A stretch of DNA of 10,920 nucleotides, from positions 1 to 10,920 of the forward strand of contig CACYBC010000076.1 in assembly GCA_902772615.1 (NCBI GenBank), written 5' to 3'. Source of the DNA: an uncultured Ruminococcus sp. GTDB taxonomy: Bacteria; Bacillota; Clostridia; Oscillospirales; Ruminococcaceae. How positions within the stretch are numbered: the stretch's first letter is position 1; the number at the start of each line of letters is the position of its first letter. Under the pieces are notes generated by a model. That model saw nothing but the letters and a program-made list of their open reading frames with translations, did no database searches and had not been told where the DNA came from. Both the position numbers and the translations under genes were made by a program. Positions 1 through 6,369 of this stretch are shown in pieces.

Positions 1-21
1 ACATCATCTTTCGTTGATGTT

Positions 22-50
22 ATTCTACTACAAAGGTACAGTATTATCAA
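22..50 (-). promoter_or_regulatory. Sigma70-type promoter reading left out of the window
   Basis: On the minus strand a -35 box TTGATA (50-45) is followed after exactly 17 nt by a -10 box TAGAAT (27-22). Transcription would start near 15 and leave the window. It lies 3' of the structured block, as expected for the promoter of the gene inside the inferred element. Confidence 0.5.
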
Positions 51-84
51 TGGTTCAGTTATTGACTGTTCAGTCGTTTGTTGG

Positions 85-125
85 GGCGATTCATCCCATG
101 TTTGAAAGCTCGGGTATTCTCGCCT
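85..125 (-). repeat. Structured end block, left copy
   Basis: Read on the minus strand, an outer stem GGCGA/TCGCC (124-120 with 89-85) encloses an inner stem CCC/GGG (114-112 with 97-95). The inner stem continues as a weaker GCTT/AAAC helix around a short loop. The inner 20 nt match the right copy (10578-10597) at 14 of 20 positions. The preceding AGGCG, the 6-nt spacer and the closing CGCC are also conserved in position. IS200/IS605 elements carry such subterminal imperfect palindromes, which TnpA recognises as single-stranded hairpins. That role is inferred here. Confidence 0.55.
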
Positions 126-149
126 TCTGTTATAAATCAGGCTTTTGTC

Positions 150-179
150 AAGCGGCATGATCATAAGATCATGCCGCTT
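150..179. terminator. Perfect 13-bp hairpin downstream of the hydrolase gene
   Basis: AAGCGGCATGATC (150-162) and its exact complement (167-179) enclose an ATAA loop, 33 bases beyond the hydrolase stop codon. The T-rich side (TTTCCTT) is on the plus strand; on the minus strand only GACAAAAG follows. As an intrinsic terminator it is therefore better for plus-strand transcripts and only plausible for the minus-strand gene that ends here. It may insulate the hydrolase from the mobile element. Confidence 0.6.
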
Positions 180-212
180 TCCTTATCATACAGCATTGAT
201 TATCTGCGATTC

Positions 213-2405
213 TCAGTTCAGCTTCCGTCTGTAGGAGAACAGCCATCGGAACATATCGTCTCCGGCATAATCCACCAGAGCAGAATAGTGAGATCCCACT
301 TCATTATCCGTATCGATCCCGAACTCAGCAAGTTCCCTGTCCGTATACTCGTGATAATACAGTTCCCTGTTTCCCAGTTCCTTCAGCCTGGAATAAGACA
401 TCCTTGACCGTTTGACCGGGCACGGCATGTCGCTGGAAGCGTGAGTGATGTAGATCGGCATTCCGGAAAGGTTGTCCAGATACTTCATCTCGCTTCCGTC
501 GTTAAAGAAGTCGAATATCGTCGTCAGCATGGCTGCGGCAGCATAGATGTGCTCTCCCAGACTCAGTGACTGGTAGATGGCTCCGCCTCCGTTTCCGATG
601 AAATATACCCGGCTGACATCTGCGCCTAGTTCCCGGATCACATTTTCAACAAGCTCGGTGAGGTTCCTGGAATAGTCTTCCAGCATGCGCTGTCCGGCTT
701 CTCCCTGTTCGGGGTGTCCACCCAGCGGATACCACGGAGCCATCACATGACATGGGAACCGGCTCTGGAACTCCTCCGACGCCATCTTCAGCGGTCCGGG
801 GCCGAGGATCTGCTCGTTGTCATCCTCGTTGTTGTCCCCGAGGCAGCCGGTGGCATACACGATGAGCGGGAGCTTCTCCCGTGACTCAGCCTGATAATAG
901 CAGTACGGGATCGTTATCCCTGTGCTCCCGGTATAATACCCATTCCGGTACCTTTTGGTCTGCGGAAGTTCAGTACCGGTAATATCAGAAGCTGTAAACT
1001 CGTATCCGGGGACCAGACATCTGACTCTCATCTCTCCTCTGTATCCACGTCCTCCGTATACGGGAACATATCGGTCTGCAGATACCGCCGGCACCATGAG
1101 CCTCATCTCTTTCTCACTGACGGATTCTACCCTTAGTGCCTTAAACTGATATCTGACTGGCGTCATGTCTGAAAAACCCGAGATGGAAAAATCTTCCGCA
1201 GAAACTGGAATTCTCCCGGAGCCTTCCTTCAGGCGGATCATAAATTCCGTGTACTTGGGACCGATACGGTCGTATCTTACTTCCGCCCTGATGCTCTCCC
1301 AGAAAGGCTCCGGGACATCGTACCGGATCTCTTTGGTCACAGCATCCCTGCGGATATCCCTGAAGAATTCCCACGCAAGATCAGCCGCTGTCGGCGGGAT
1401 CGTGTGAGGGCAGTCCTCTACGGCGACCCATCTGATGATCGGCAGTCCTTCTTCTCCGAGCATGTCACAGACATAGTGTTTGCGTCCCAGATAATCCCGG
1501 GTCTCAGACTGGTCCGCATGCAGTCCGAACGCCATTTCAGGGATACTGAGCGTATCGGAGCAGTCTTCCTCCATGGAATACTCTTTCGTACCGTTGATCC
1601 GTCTCCAGTTCTGCACTCCGTTCAGGCAGATGTCCTTCATGTGAGGAAGCGGCGTTACATTGTCGGCAACTTTCGGAGGCACGACGAATTCGGGGATGTC
1701 AACGTTGAGCGGCAGCGCGCGGCTGACCTCACGTGTCCCGCATATATTGATCATCGGCAAACGAAGCTCCTTTGCCTTCTGGATCTCCTCTTCGGTATTG
1801 TCTGTGCAGCCATATGTGAAACCTAGGATGCACGCACCGGCATAGACATCCGGATGTCTTACCGCCTGCCAGCCTGCCGTTGCTCCTCCGAATGAATGTC
1901 CCGCAATGAATATCCTCTCCCGATCCACCGGGTACGCCGCTGCTGTTTCTTCAACAGCCCGCAGAACATGTTCATCCGAATTGCCGTCTTTGGGAACAAG
2001 AACAATGAAACCGCTGCGTGCAGCTATGTGAACGAACCCCAGCGACTCCAGCGAGAGCATCGTCGATCCGGCATTATAAACACATACGATCAACGGGTGC
2101 TTTCCGTCCGATCCTCTGATACCGGAAGGGTAATAAACCGTTCTAGACGTCAGATCCTCAGGATCGCCGTATACCACACGTTCGATCCCGCGTTCTTTCC
2201 AGTATTCGGTCCGTTCCGGCGAGTTGTCATCGCCGTATATCAGGGAACTCTCTATGAACGTCTTGATCGGCTCGGCATACGAATCGGTAACATAAGCTCT
2301 CACATCGAAGTCTTTGTCTCCCATGCGCTGCATGAACTCCAGCGGAGTCATCCCGATATGCGGAATGAAAGTGTTCCACCACTGTTCAATCTCTTTTCTC
2401 ATCAT
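213..2405 (-). CDS. Tandem alpha/beta-hydrolase (esterase-like), second domain lacking its Ser nucleophile
   Basis: This 730-residue protein has no signal peptide or membrane segment, so it is probably cytoplasmic. Domain 1 (about residues 95-350) has a GHSFGG nucleophile elbow with Ser171 and a likely catalytic His334 in CPHT, as in PHB-depolymerase/CE1-type esterases. A beta-rich linker (about 355-500) follows. Domain 2 (about 505-728) keeps the fold, a plausible Asp659 (THASSD) and His706 (GSHYS), but its elbow reads GNGGG, with Gly606 in place of serine. It is therefore probably non-catalytic and may serve in substrate binding or structure. The substrate is unknown; deacylation of a sugar or small ester is a guess. 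The gene overlaps the gtrA-like gene upstream by 20 bp. It starts with two ATGs; AAGGAAG lies 3 nt before the first and 6 nt before the second (2402), so the start may be one codon later. Confidence 0.82.
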   Translation of the reverse strand: MMRKEIEQWWNTFIPHIGMTPLEFMQRMGDKDFDVRAYVTDSYAEPIKTFIESSLIYGDDNSPERTEYWKERGIERVVYGDPEDLTSRTVYYPSGIRGSDGKHPLIVCVYNAGSTMLSLESLGFVHIAARSGFIVLVPKDGNSDEHVLRAVEETAAAYPVDRERIFIAGHSFGGATAGWQAVRHPDVYAGACILGFTYGCTDNTEEEIQKAKELRLPMINICGTREVSRALPLNVDIPEFVVPPKVADNVTPLPHMKDICLNGVQNWRRINGTKEYSMEEDCSDTLSIPEMAFGLHADQSETRDYLGRKHYVCDMLGEEGLPIIRWVAVEDCPHTIPPTAADLAWEFFRDIRRDAVTKEIRYDVPEPFWESIRAEVRYDRIGPKYTEFMIRLKEGSGRIPVSAEDFSISGFSDMTPVRYQFKALRVESVSEKEMRLMVPAVSADRYVPVYGGRGYRGEMRVRCLVPGYEFTASDITGTELPQTKRYRNGYYTGSTGITIPYCYYQAESREKLPLIVYATGCLGDNNEDDNEQILGPGPLKMASEEFQSRFPCHVMAPWYPLGGHPEQGEAGQRMLEDYSRNLTELVENVIRELGADVSRVYFIGNGGGAIYQSLSLGEHIYAAAAMLTTIFDFFNDGSEMKYLDNLSGMPIYITHASSDMPCPVKRSRMSYSRLKELGNRELYYHEYTDRELAEFGIDTDNEVGSHYSALVDYAGDDMFRWLFSYRRKLN

Positions 2406-2856
2406 GGGCTTCCTTTCTGGTCCTGAACACGAAGAATTTCTGTCCTATGTAGTTGAGTCCGATATAGCAGATGTTGGCAAGTATCCCTTTGACCGTGTTC
2501 AGCTTGTCAGGGTTCAGGTCCGGTGTGTAGACTTTCGAGAAGAACCAGTCCAGAACCGGTTTCCCCGCTCCGTATGCCAGTACGAAACATATCAGCACCT
2601 CTGCCAGGTACTTTGGAAGGACCTTGCCCATGGATTCAGTGTTTTTGAAAGTGTACTTCTTGTTGGCAAAATAGGTGAAGATCAGAGAGCAGACGAACGC
2701 CGCACCGCTGGTCACCCAGTAGCCTAAATGCAGATAGTTGTTGAACACATATGTAACAGTCCAGTTGATCGCCGTGCTGATCAGCCCTGTGATTAGGTAT
2801 ATCAGCGTCTCTCTGGAAAAAAACTCTGTCCTTATCCATTCAATGACTTTTTTCAC
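2386..2856 (-). CDS. GtrA-family membrane protein
   Basis: This is a small (156 aa) polytopic protein with four predicted membrane segments at roughly residues 17-38, 46-66, 83-105 and 120-142. It shows the GtrA signature: an early GLISTAINW helix, a FTYFANKKYTF loop after the second helix, and a terminal NYIGQKFFVF. GtrA-like proteins are linked to moving polyprenyl-phosphate-bound sugars across the membrane for cell-surface glycosylation, although many members are uncharacterised. I place the start at GTG 2856, because AAAGGGG (2865-2871) then sits at a normal distance. A TTG six codons upstream would put that ribosome binding site inside the gene. The 3' end overlaps the hydrolase start by 20 bp, suggesting translational coupling. 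No glycosyltransferase partner is visible nearby. Confidence 0.85.
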   Translation of the reverse strand: MKKVIEWIRTEFFSRETLIYLITGLISTAINWTVTYVFNNYLHLGYWVTSGAAFVCSLIFTYFANKKYTFKNTESMGKVLPKYLAEVLICFVLAYGAGKPVLDWFFSKVYTPDLNPDKLNTVKGILANICYIGLNYIGQKFFVFRTRKEAHDEKRD

Positions 2857-2879
2857 TGAAGTTTCCCCTTTCAAAAGAC

Positions 2880-2909
2880 AAGCAGCGGGAGCGAGCGCTC
2901 CCGCTGCTT
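2880..2909 (-). terminator. 14-bp GC-rich hairpin between the transketolase and gtrA-like genes
   Basis: The arms 2880-2893 and 2896-2909 are exact complements (AAGCAGCGGGAGCG) with a 2-nt loop. On the minus strand the stem ends in GCTT and is followed by GTCTTTTG, a short, interrupted T-tract. It lies about 20 nt after the transketolase stop and 8 nt before the gtrA-like ribosome binding site. I read it as a terminator that may be leaky, setting lower expression of the two downstream genes, since I see no promoter between them. Confidence 0.7.
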
Positions 2910-2928
2910 CGTTATTGATCTAAAAGGA

Positions 2929-3855
2929 TCAGAACATTTCCTTTGCCGCTTCAAGGATCTGAGCATCAGAGATGCCGTAGACTTCGAGAAGCTGGTTGGG
3001 TGTTCCGGACTGTCCGAAGAGATCCTGTACGCCGAGCTTTCTGAAGGTGAAGTCGCCGTGTCCGATGATCGTGGACGCGACTGCATCGCCAAGTCCGCCG
3101 ATGACGCTGTGCTCCTCGATGGTGAGGACTTTCTTGCATCTTGTGGCATATTTCAGGATGGTCTCTGTGTCAAGAGGCTTGATCGTATGGATGTTCACCA
3201 CTGAGATATTCTTTCCCTGCTCCTTGAGCGCATCGGCTGCATCGACAGCAGGCTTTACCATGAGTCCGCAAGCGAAGATGACTCCGTCATCTCCGTCGCG
3301 AAGGACGTTTGCCTTGCCGATCTCGAAGGGCATATCCTCTTCAAAGACGAAGGAAGAGGGACGGGCGAATCTCAGATATACGGGGCCGTTCATCTCTGCT
3401 GCCGCGAATGTGGCTTTCTTTGCCTCGTTCGCGTCGCAGGGCACGATTACCGTCATGTTGGGGATGACTCTCATCAGCGCGATGTCCTCGATGGACTGAT
3501 GGCTGCTTCCGTCCTCACCAACAGTGATCCCTGCATGGGTCATGCCGAGTTTGACGTTGAACTGAGGATAGGCAACGCTGTTGCGTACCATCTCATAAAC
3601 GCGGCCTGCTCCGAAGATCGCGAAGGTGCTGCAGAAGGGGATGTACCCCATCGTGCTGAGACCGGCTGACATGTCGACCATGTTGGCTTCCGCTATGCCG
3701 GTGTTGAAATATCTGTCGGGGAATTCTTTTGCGAATCCGTTGGTCATTACGGAAGGCGCAAGGTCAGCGTCCAGGACGACGATCTTGTCGTTGATCTTTC
3801 CGAGTTCCACCAGCGCTTCGCCGTAAGCGTTACGTGTAGCTTTCTTTTCACTCAT
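2929..3855 (-). CDS. Transketolase, C-terminal subunit
   Basis: This 308-aa protein carries the pyrimidine-binding and C-terminal domains of transketolase, the half that pairs with the upstream TPP-binding subunit. The enzyme moves two-carbon units between sugar phosphates in the non-oxidative pentose phosphate pathway. The Pyr domain includes GIAEANM with the likely catalytic Glu56, the FAIFGAGRVYEMVRN stretch, and the THAG...GEDGSSHQS loop (residues 106-121). The C-terminal domain starts near residue 185. The length is right for split transketolases of bacteria and archaea. The start ATG lies 4 nt after the upstream stop, and its ribosome binding site GGAGG (3865-3869) is inside the last codons of the N-terminal subunit. 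This arrangement favours equal synthesis of the two halves. A related two-carbon-transfer enzyme of the DXS group is less likely at this size and pairing. Confidence 0.95.
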   Translation of the reverse strand: MSEKKATRNAYGEALVELGKINDKIVVLDADLAPSVMTNGFAKEFPDRYFNTGIAEANMVDMSAGLSTMGYIPFCSTFAIFGAGRVYEMVRNSVAYPQFNVKLGMTHAGITVGEDGSSHQSIEDIALMRVIPNMTVIVPCDANEAKKATFAAAEMNGPVYLRFARPSSFVFEEDMPFEIGKANVLRDGDDGVIFACGLMVKPAVDAADALKEQGKNISVVNIHTIKPLDTETILKYATRCKKVLTIEEHSVIGGLGDAVASTIIGHGDFTFRKLGVQDLFGQSGTPNQLLEVYGISDAQILEAAKEMF

Positions 3856-3859
3856 CTTC

Positions 3860-4672
3860 TTAGCCCTCCAGCTCTTTCAATGCGGCCTGACGCTGATCTT
3901 CCTTCGGCGCCGTGCCGTGCCAGCCAACAGAGTTCTCCATGAATGAGACACCCTTGCCCTTGACTGTATGGGCAATGATGCACTTGGGCTTACCGGGCGT
4001 AAAGGGAACTGCGATTGCCGCCAGTACCTGCTCGATATCGTTTCCGTCTTCGACTTCGATCACATCAAATCCGAATGCTTCATACTTGGCATGGATATTG
4101 CCGAGGCTCATGACATCGTCATTCTTGCCGCTGATCTGCAGTCCGTTGTTGTCTACGAATACGGTGAAGTTATCCAGCTTGTAGTTGGCTGCAGCCATAG
4201 CTGCCTCCCATACCATGCCTTCCTGCATTTCGCCGTCGCCGACCATGGTATAGACCTTCGCTCCGTTGCCGGAAAGCTTTGCGCCGAGCGCCATTCCCAC
4301 AGCGATGCTGATCCCCTGTCCGAGAGAACCTGTAGCTGCATCGATTCCGGGAAGCTTTCTGGGATCCGGATGTCCCTGAAGCCTTGATCCGAGTTTTCTG
4401 AGAGTGTGGAGCTCTTCCTTGTCGAAGTATCCCCTCTCAGCGAGGACAGCGTAAAGTCCGGGGGCTGCATGGCCCTTGCTCAGTACGAATCTGTCTCTGT
4501 CAGCCTTATGAGGATCCTTGGGGTCGATGTTCATCACCTTGAAATAGAGGGCGACGAGCATCTCCACAGCGGAAAGGCTTCCGCCGGGATGTCCGCTGGC
4601 GGCTTCTGTGACTTCATTGATGATGTCGATCCTGACCTGCCGGCAGACCTCTTTCAGTTCTTTAATATCCAT
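3860..4672 (-). CDS. Transketolase, N-terminal (TPP-binding) subunit
   Basis: This 270-aa protein is the thiamine-diphosphate domain of a split transketolase. Visible motifs are GHPGGS (27-32), SKGHAAPGLYA (65-75), QGHPD (99-103), TGSLGQG (114-120) and the TPP/Mg-binding motif GDGE at 145-148, closing with NN at 175-176. The histidines at 28, 68 and 101 match those that contact cofactor and substrate in transketolases. The gene is first in the minus-strand string and is followed 4 nt later by the C-terminal subunit. Its ATG has AAGGAG (4679-4684) 6 nt upstream and an extended -10 promoter about 37 nt upstream. Nothing is truncated or out of place. Confidence 0.95.
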   Translation of the reverse strand: MDIKELKEVCRQVRIDIINEVTEAASGHPGGSLSAVEMLVALYFKVMNIDPKDPHKADRDRFVLSKGHAAPGLYAVLAERGYFDKEELHTLRKLGSRLQGHPDPRKLPGIDAATGSLGQGISIAVGMALGAKLSGNGAKVYTMVGDGEMQEGMVWEAAMAAANYKLDNFTVFVDNNGLQISGKNDDVMSLGNIHAKYEAFGFDVIEVEDGNDIEQVLAAIAVPFTPGKPKCIIAHTVKGKGVSFMENSVGWHGTAPKEDQRQAALKELEG

Positions 4673-4708
4673 CTATATCTCCTTATACAGACATGATTTG
4701 CATTTAAA

Positions 4709-4717
4709 AGTATAGCA
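4709..4717 (-). promoter_or_regulatory. Extended -10 promoter for the transketolase genes
   Basis: On the minus strand TGCTATACT forms a strong extended -10 element (TATACT, 4714-4709, preceded by TGC). No good -35 lies 17 nt upstream; a TTCACT hexamer is about 22 nt away, and extended -10 promoters can work without one. The inverted repeat CAAAC-TT-GTTTG (4716-4727) overlaps its upstream edge and could be a protein-binding site. Confidence 0.55.
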
Positions 4718-4752
4718 AACTTGTTTGTTTTTGTATAGTGAACCGGCCTTCG

Positions 4753-4781
4753 TTGAGTTTTTGGTCCGGTGCAAATATAAT
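4753..4781 (+). promoter_or_regulatory. Sigma70-type promoter for the M32 carboxypeptidase
   Basis: TTGAGT (4753-4758) and a perfect TATAAT (4776-4781) are separated by 17 nt. The start of transcription should fall near 4788, followed by a short leader with GGAGG (4799-4803) before the ATG at 4812. A dyad ACCGG (4742-4746)/CCGGT (4766-4770) flanks the -35 box and may be an operator. Confidence 0.75.
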
Positions 4782-4811
4782 CATTTCAAATAATTAACGG
4801 AGGAAACACAT

Positions 4812-6311
4812 ATGGATATCAACAATGCAAAAAAGCAGCTGGATCTCCTTGAGCGTGAACTGTTTGCTTACCGCTATGCAATGTCATCCATCGGCCTGGA
4901 TGCGCGTACCGCTGCACCGCCTGAGACTCAGGAAGGCAGAGGTGTCGCTCTCGGCATCCTGTCGGCGCGCAGCCATGAGCTCATGACATCCGAGGACCTG
5001 TGGGAAACAGTTAATACGATATATGACAACAAGGACGAGGCCGGGTCCGAATACTATCGGCGCAGTGAACTGCTTCGCAAGGAACTTGCTGACATGAGAG
5101 CCATCCCTGCAGATGAGTATGCGGAACTCACAAAGCTTCTCAGCGAGTCACAGTATGTGTGGCACAAGGCGAAAGCTGCAAACGACTACGCTTCTTTCGG
5201 TCCGTATATAGACAGGCTGGTGGAAGCAAGGAAACATATATATGAGATCACCCGTCCCGATATGGACCCGTTTGATGCAGCTCTCGACGCTTTCGAAGAA
5301 GGCACTTCCAGAGATTATTATGACAGGTTCTTTGATGAGCTGAGGGCGACACTTGTCCCCCTGATCGCCAAGGTCAATGCTGCCGGCCAGCCTGATGATT
5401 CCTGGCTGAAGGTCTCCTATCCCATAGAACAGCAGAGAAAACTCTCTCAGATACTGATGGATGCATTCTGTCTGGACCGCAATCACTGTACGATAACAGA
5501 GACGGAACATCCATTTACCGGAGGTCCCACATCACAGGATGTCAGGATCACTACCCATTACTATGAGTTCCTTCCCATCGCATCTGTCTACAGCGTGATC
5601 CACGAGGGCGGTCATGCAAACTATGAACTGCACGTTAATCCTGCATACGATTACAACTGCCTCAAGGGCGGAACGTCGATGGCTGTACATGAAAGCCAGA
5701 GCCGCTTCTGGGAGAATTATGTCGGACGCTCCAGGGAATTCACCGACTGGCTCTGGCCGAGATTCCGCGAACTCTTCCCCGAACAGACAGCAGGCAGAAA
5801 CGCGGATGACTTCTACCGCTGCATCAACAAGGCGGAACCCGGTCTGATCCGCACTGAGGCCGACGAGCTGACATATCCCATGCACATAATGGTGAGATAT
5901 GAACTTGAAAAGAAGCTGTTCTCAGGCGAACTGACATCCCGCGACCTTCCCGACGCATGGAACGGTCTGTATAAAGACTATCTCGGCGTTGACGTGCCTG
6001 ACTATTCCAGAGGCGTCCTTCAGGACATCCACTGGAGCAGCGGCAGCTTCGGGTATTTCCCGACATACGCTTTGGGCACAGCTTACAGCGCTCAGATCCT
6101 TGACACCATGAAGAAAGACCTCGATTTCAGTTCCTTGGTCGCCGCTGACGACATGAAGCCCATACTTGCCTGGCTGACTGAAAAACTGTATCGTTTCGGC
6201 AGCCTGATCAAGCCCGGCGATGTTGTCCCGTCAATCTGCGGCCGCGACTTTACAGCAAAGTTCTTTACGGATTACCTTACGGACAAATTCAGCAAATTAT
6301 ACGATCTGTAA
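4812..6311 (+). CDS. M32-family metallocarboxypeptidase
   Basis: This is a full-length (499 aa) zinc carboxypeptidase of the Taq/Pfu carboxypeptidase family, which removes C-terminal residues from peptides in the cytoplasm. All family motifs are present in order: HPF (233-235), DVRITT (243-248), the zinc site HEGGH (264-268), HESQ (293-296) with the third ligand Glu294, IRTEADEL (346-353) and GVLQDIHW (401-408), followed by GSFGYFPTYALG. The N-terminal half is helical, as usual for the fold. No signal peptide is seen. The start is supported by GGAGG about 8 nt upstream and the promoter above. It stands alone on the plus strand, diverging from the transketolase genes, and a likely role is peptide turnover for amino-acid supply. 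Confidence 0.96.
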   Translation: MDINNAKKQLDLLERELFAYRYAMSSIGLDARTAAPPETQEGRGVALGILSARSHELMTSEDLWETVNTIYDNKDEAGSEYYRRSELLRKELADMRAIPADEYAELTKLLSESQYVWHKAKAANDYASFGPYIDRLVEARKHIYEITRPDMDPFDAALDAFEEGTSRDYYDRFFDELRATLVPLIAKVNAAGQPDDSWLKVSYPIEQQRKLSQILMDAFCLDRNHCTITETEHPFTGGPTSQDVRITTHYYEFLPIASVYSVIHEGGHANYELHVNPAYDYNCLKGGTSMAVHESQSRFWENYVGRSREFTDWLWPRFRELFPEQTAGRNADDFYRCINKAEPGLIRTEADELTYPMHIMVRYELEKKLFSGELTSRDLPDAWNGLYKDYLGVDVPDYSRGVLQDIHWSSGSFGYFPTYALGTAYSAQILDTMKKDLDFSSLVAADDMKPILAWLTEKLYRFGSLIKPGDVVPSICGRDFTAKFFTDYLTDKFSKLYDL

Positions 6312-6324
6312 TAAAGCGTGTGAC

Positions 6325-6357
6325 AAAGAAGCCCGTACACCTTGTACGGGCTTCTTT
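6325..6357. terminator. Bidirectional terminator between convergent genes
   Basis: A perfect 15-bp stem (6325-6339 with 6343-6357, loop CCT) starts AAAGAAGCCCG and ends CGGGCTTCTTT. It therefore offers A/T flanks suited to termination in both directions. It lies 13 nt after the M32 stop and 12 nt after the rubrerythrin stop on the other strand, and serves both transcripts. Confidence 0.93.
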
Positions 6358-6369
6358 ATTGATATCCGA

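Larger units (their letters stand above)
1..130 (-). mobile_element. Probable IS200/IS605-type element end, body off the left edge
   Basis: This stretch has no convincing coding sequence. Read on the minus strand it opens with a 41-nt structured block (125-85), followed by a leader with a sigma70-like promoter pointing left and a small dyad at 1-20 (ACATCA/TGATGT, 8-nt loop). The same order (block, leader with a dyad, transposase gene) occurs at the right edge of the window, where a TnpB start is readable, and the two 41-nt blocks are related in sequence. I infer that a TnpB-type gene starts just beyond position 1 on the minus strand, but none of its coding sequence is visible. The exact tip of the element, somewhere around 126-137, cannot be fixed. 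A decayed remnant is the alternative. Confidence 0.45.

Noticed and set aside
78..407. Plus-strand open frame across the left-end block and the hydrolase 3' end
   Set aside because: It runs through the structured transposon end and the perfect hairpin at 150-179, then antisense to the hydrolase. It has no family resemblance or ribosome binding site.
1896..2426. Long plus-strand open frame of 176 codons
   Set aside because: Antisense to the well-supported hydrolase domain 1. The translation is rich in Arg and Ser with no domain. The same applies to 1404-1826 and 2314-2727.
2857..2874. TTG at 2874 as the start of the GtrA-like gene
   Set aside because: It would place the AAAGGGG ribosome binding site inside the coding region. 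The GTG at 2856 is correctly spaced from it.
2996..3499. Plus-strand open frame of 167 codons opposite transketolase
   Set aside because: Antisense shadow of a gene with full family motifs, caused by the regular codon use of the real gene.
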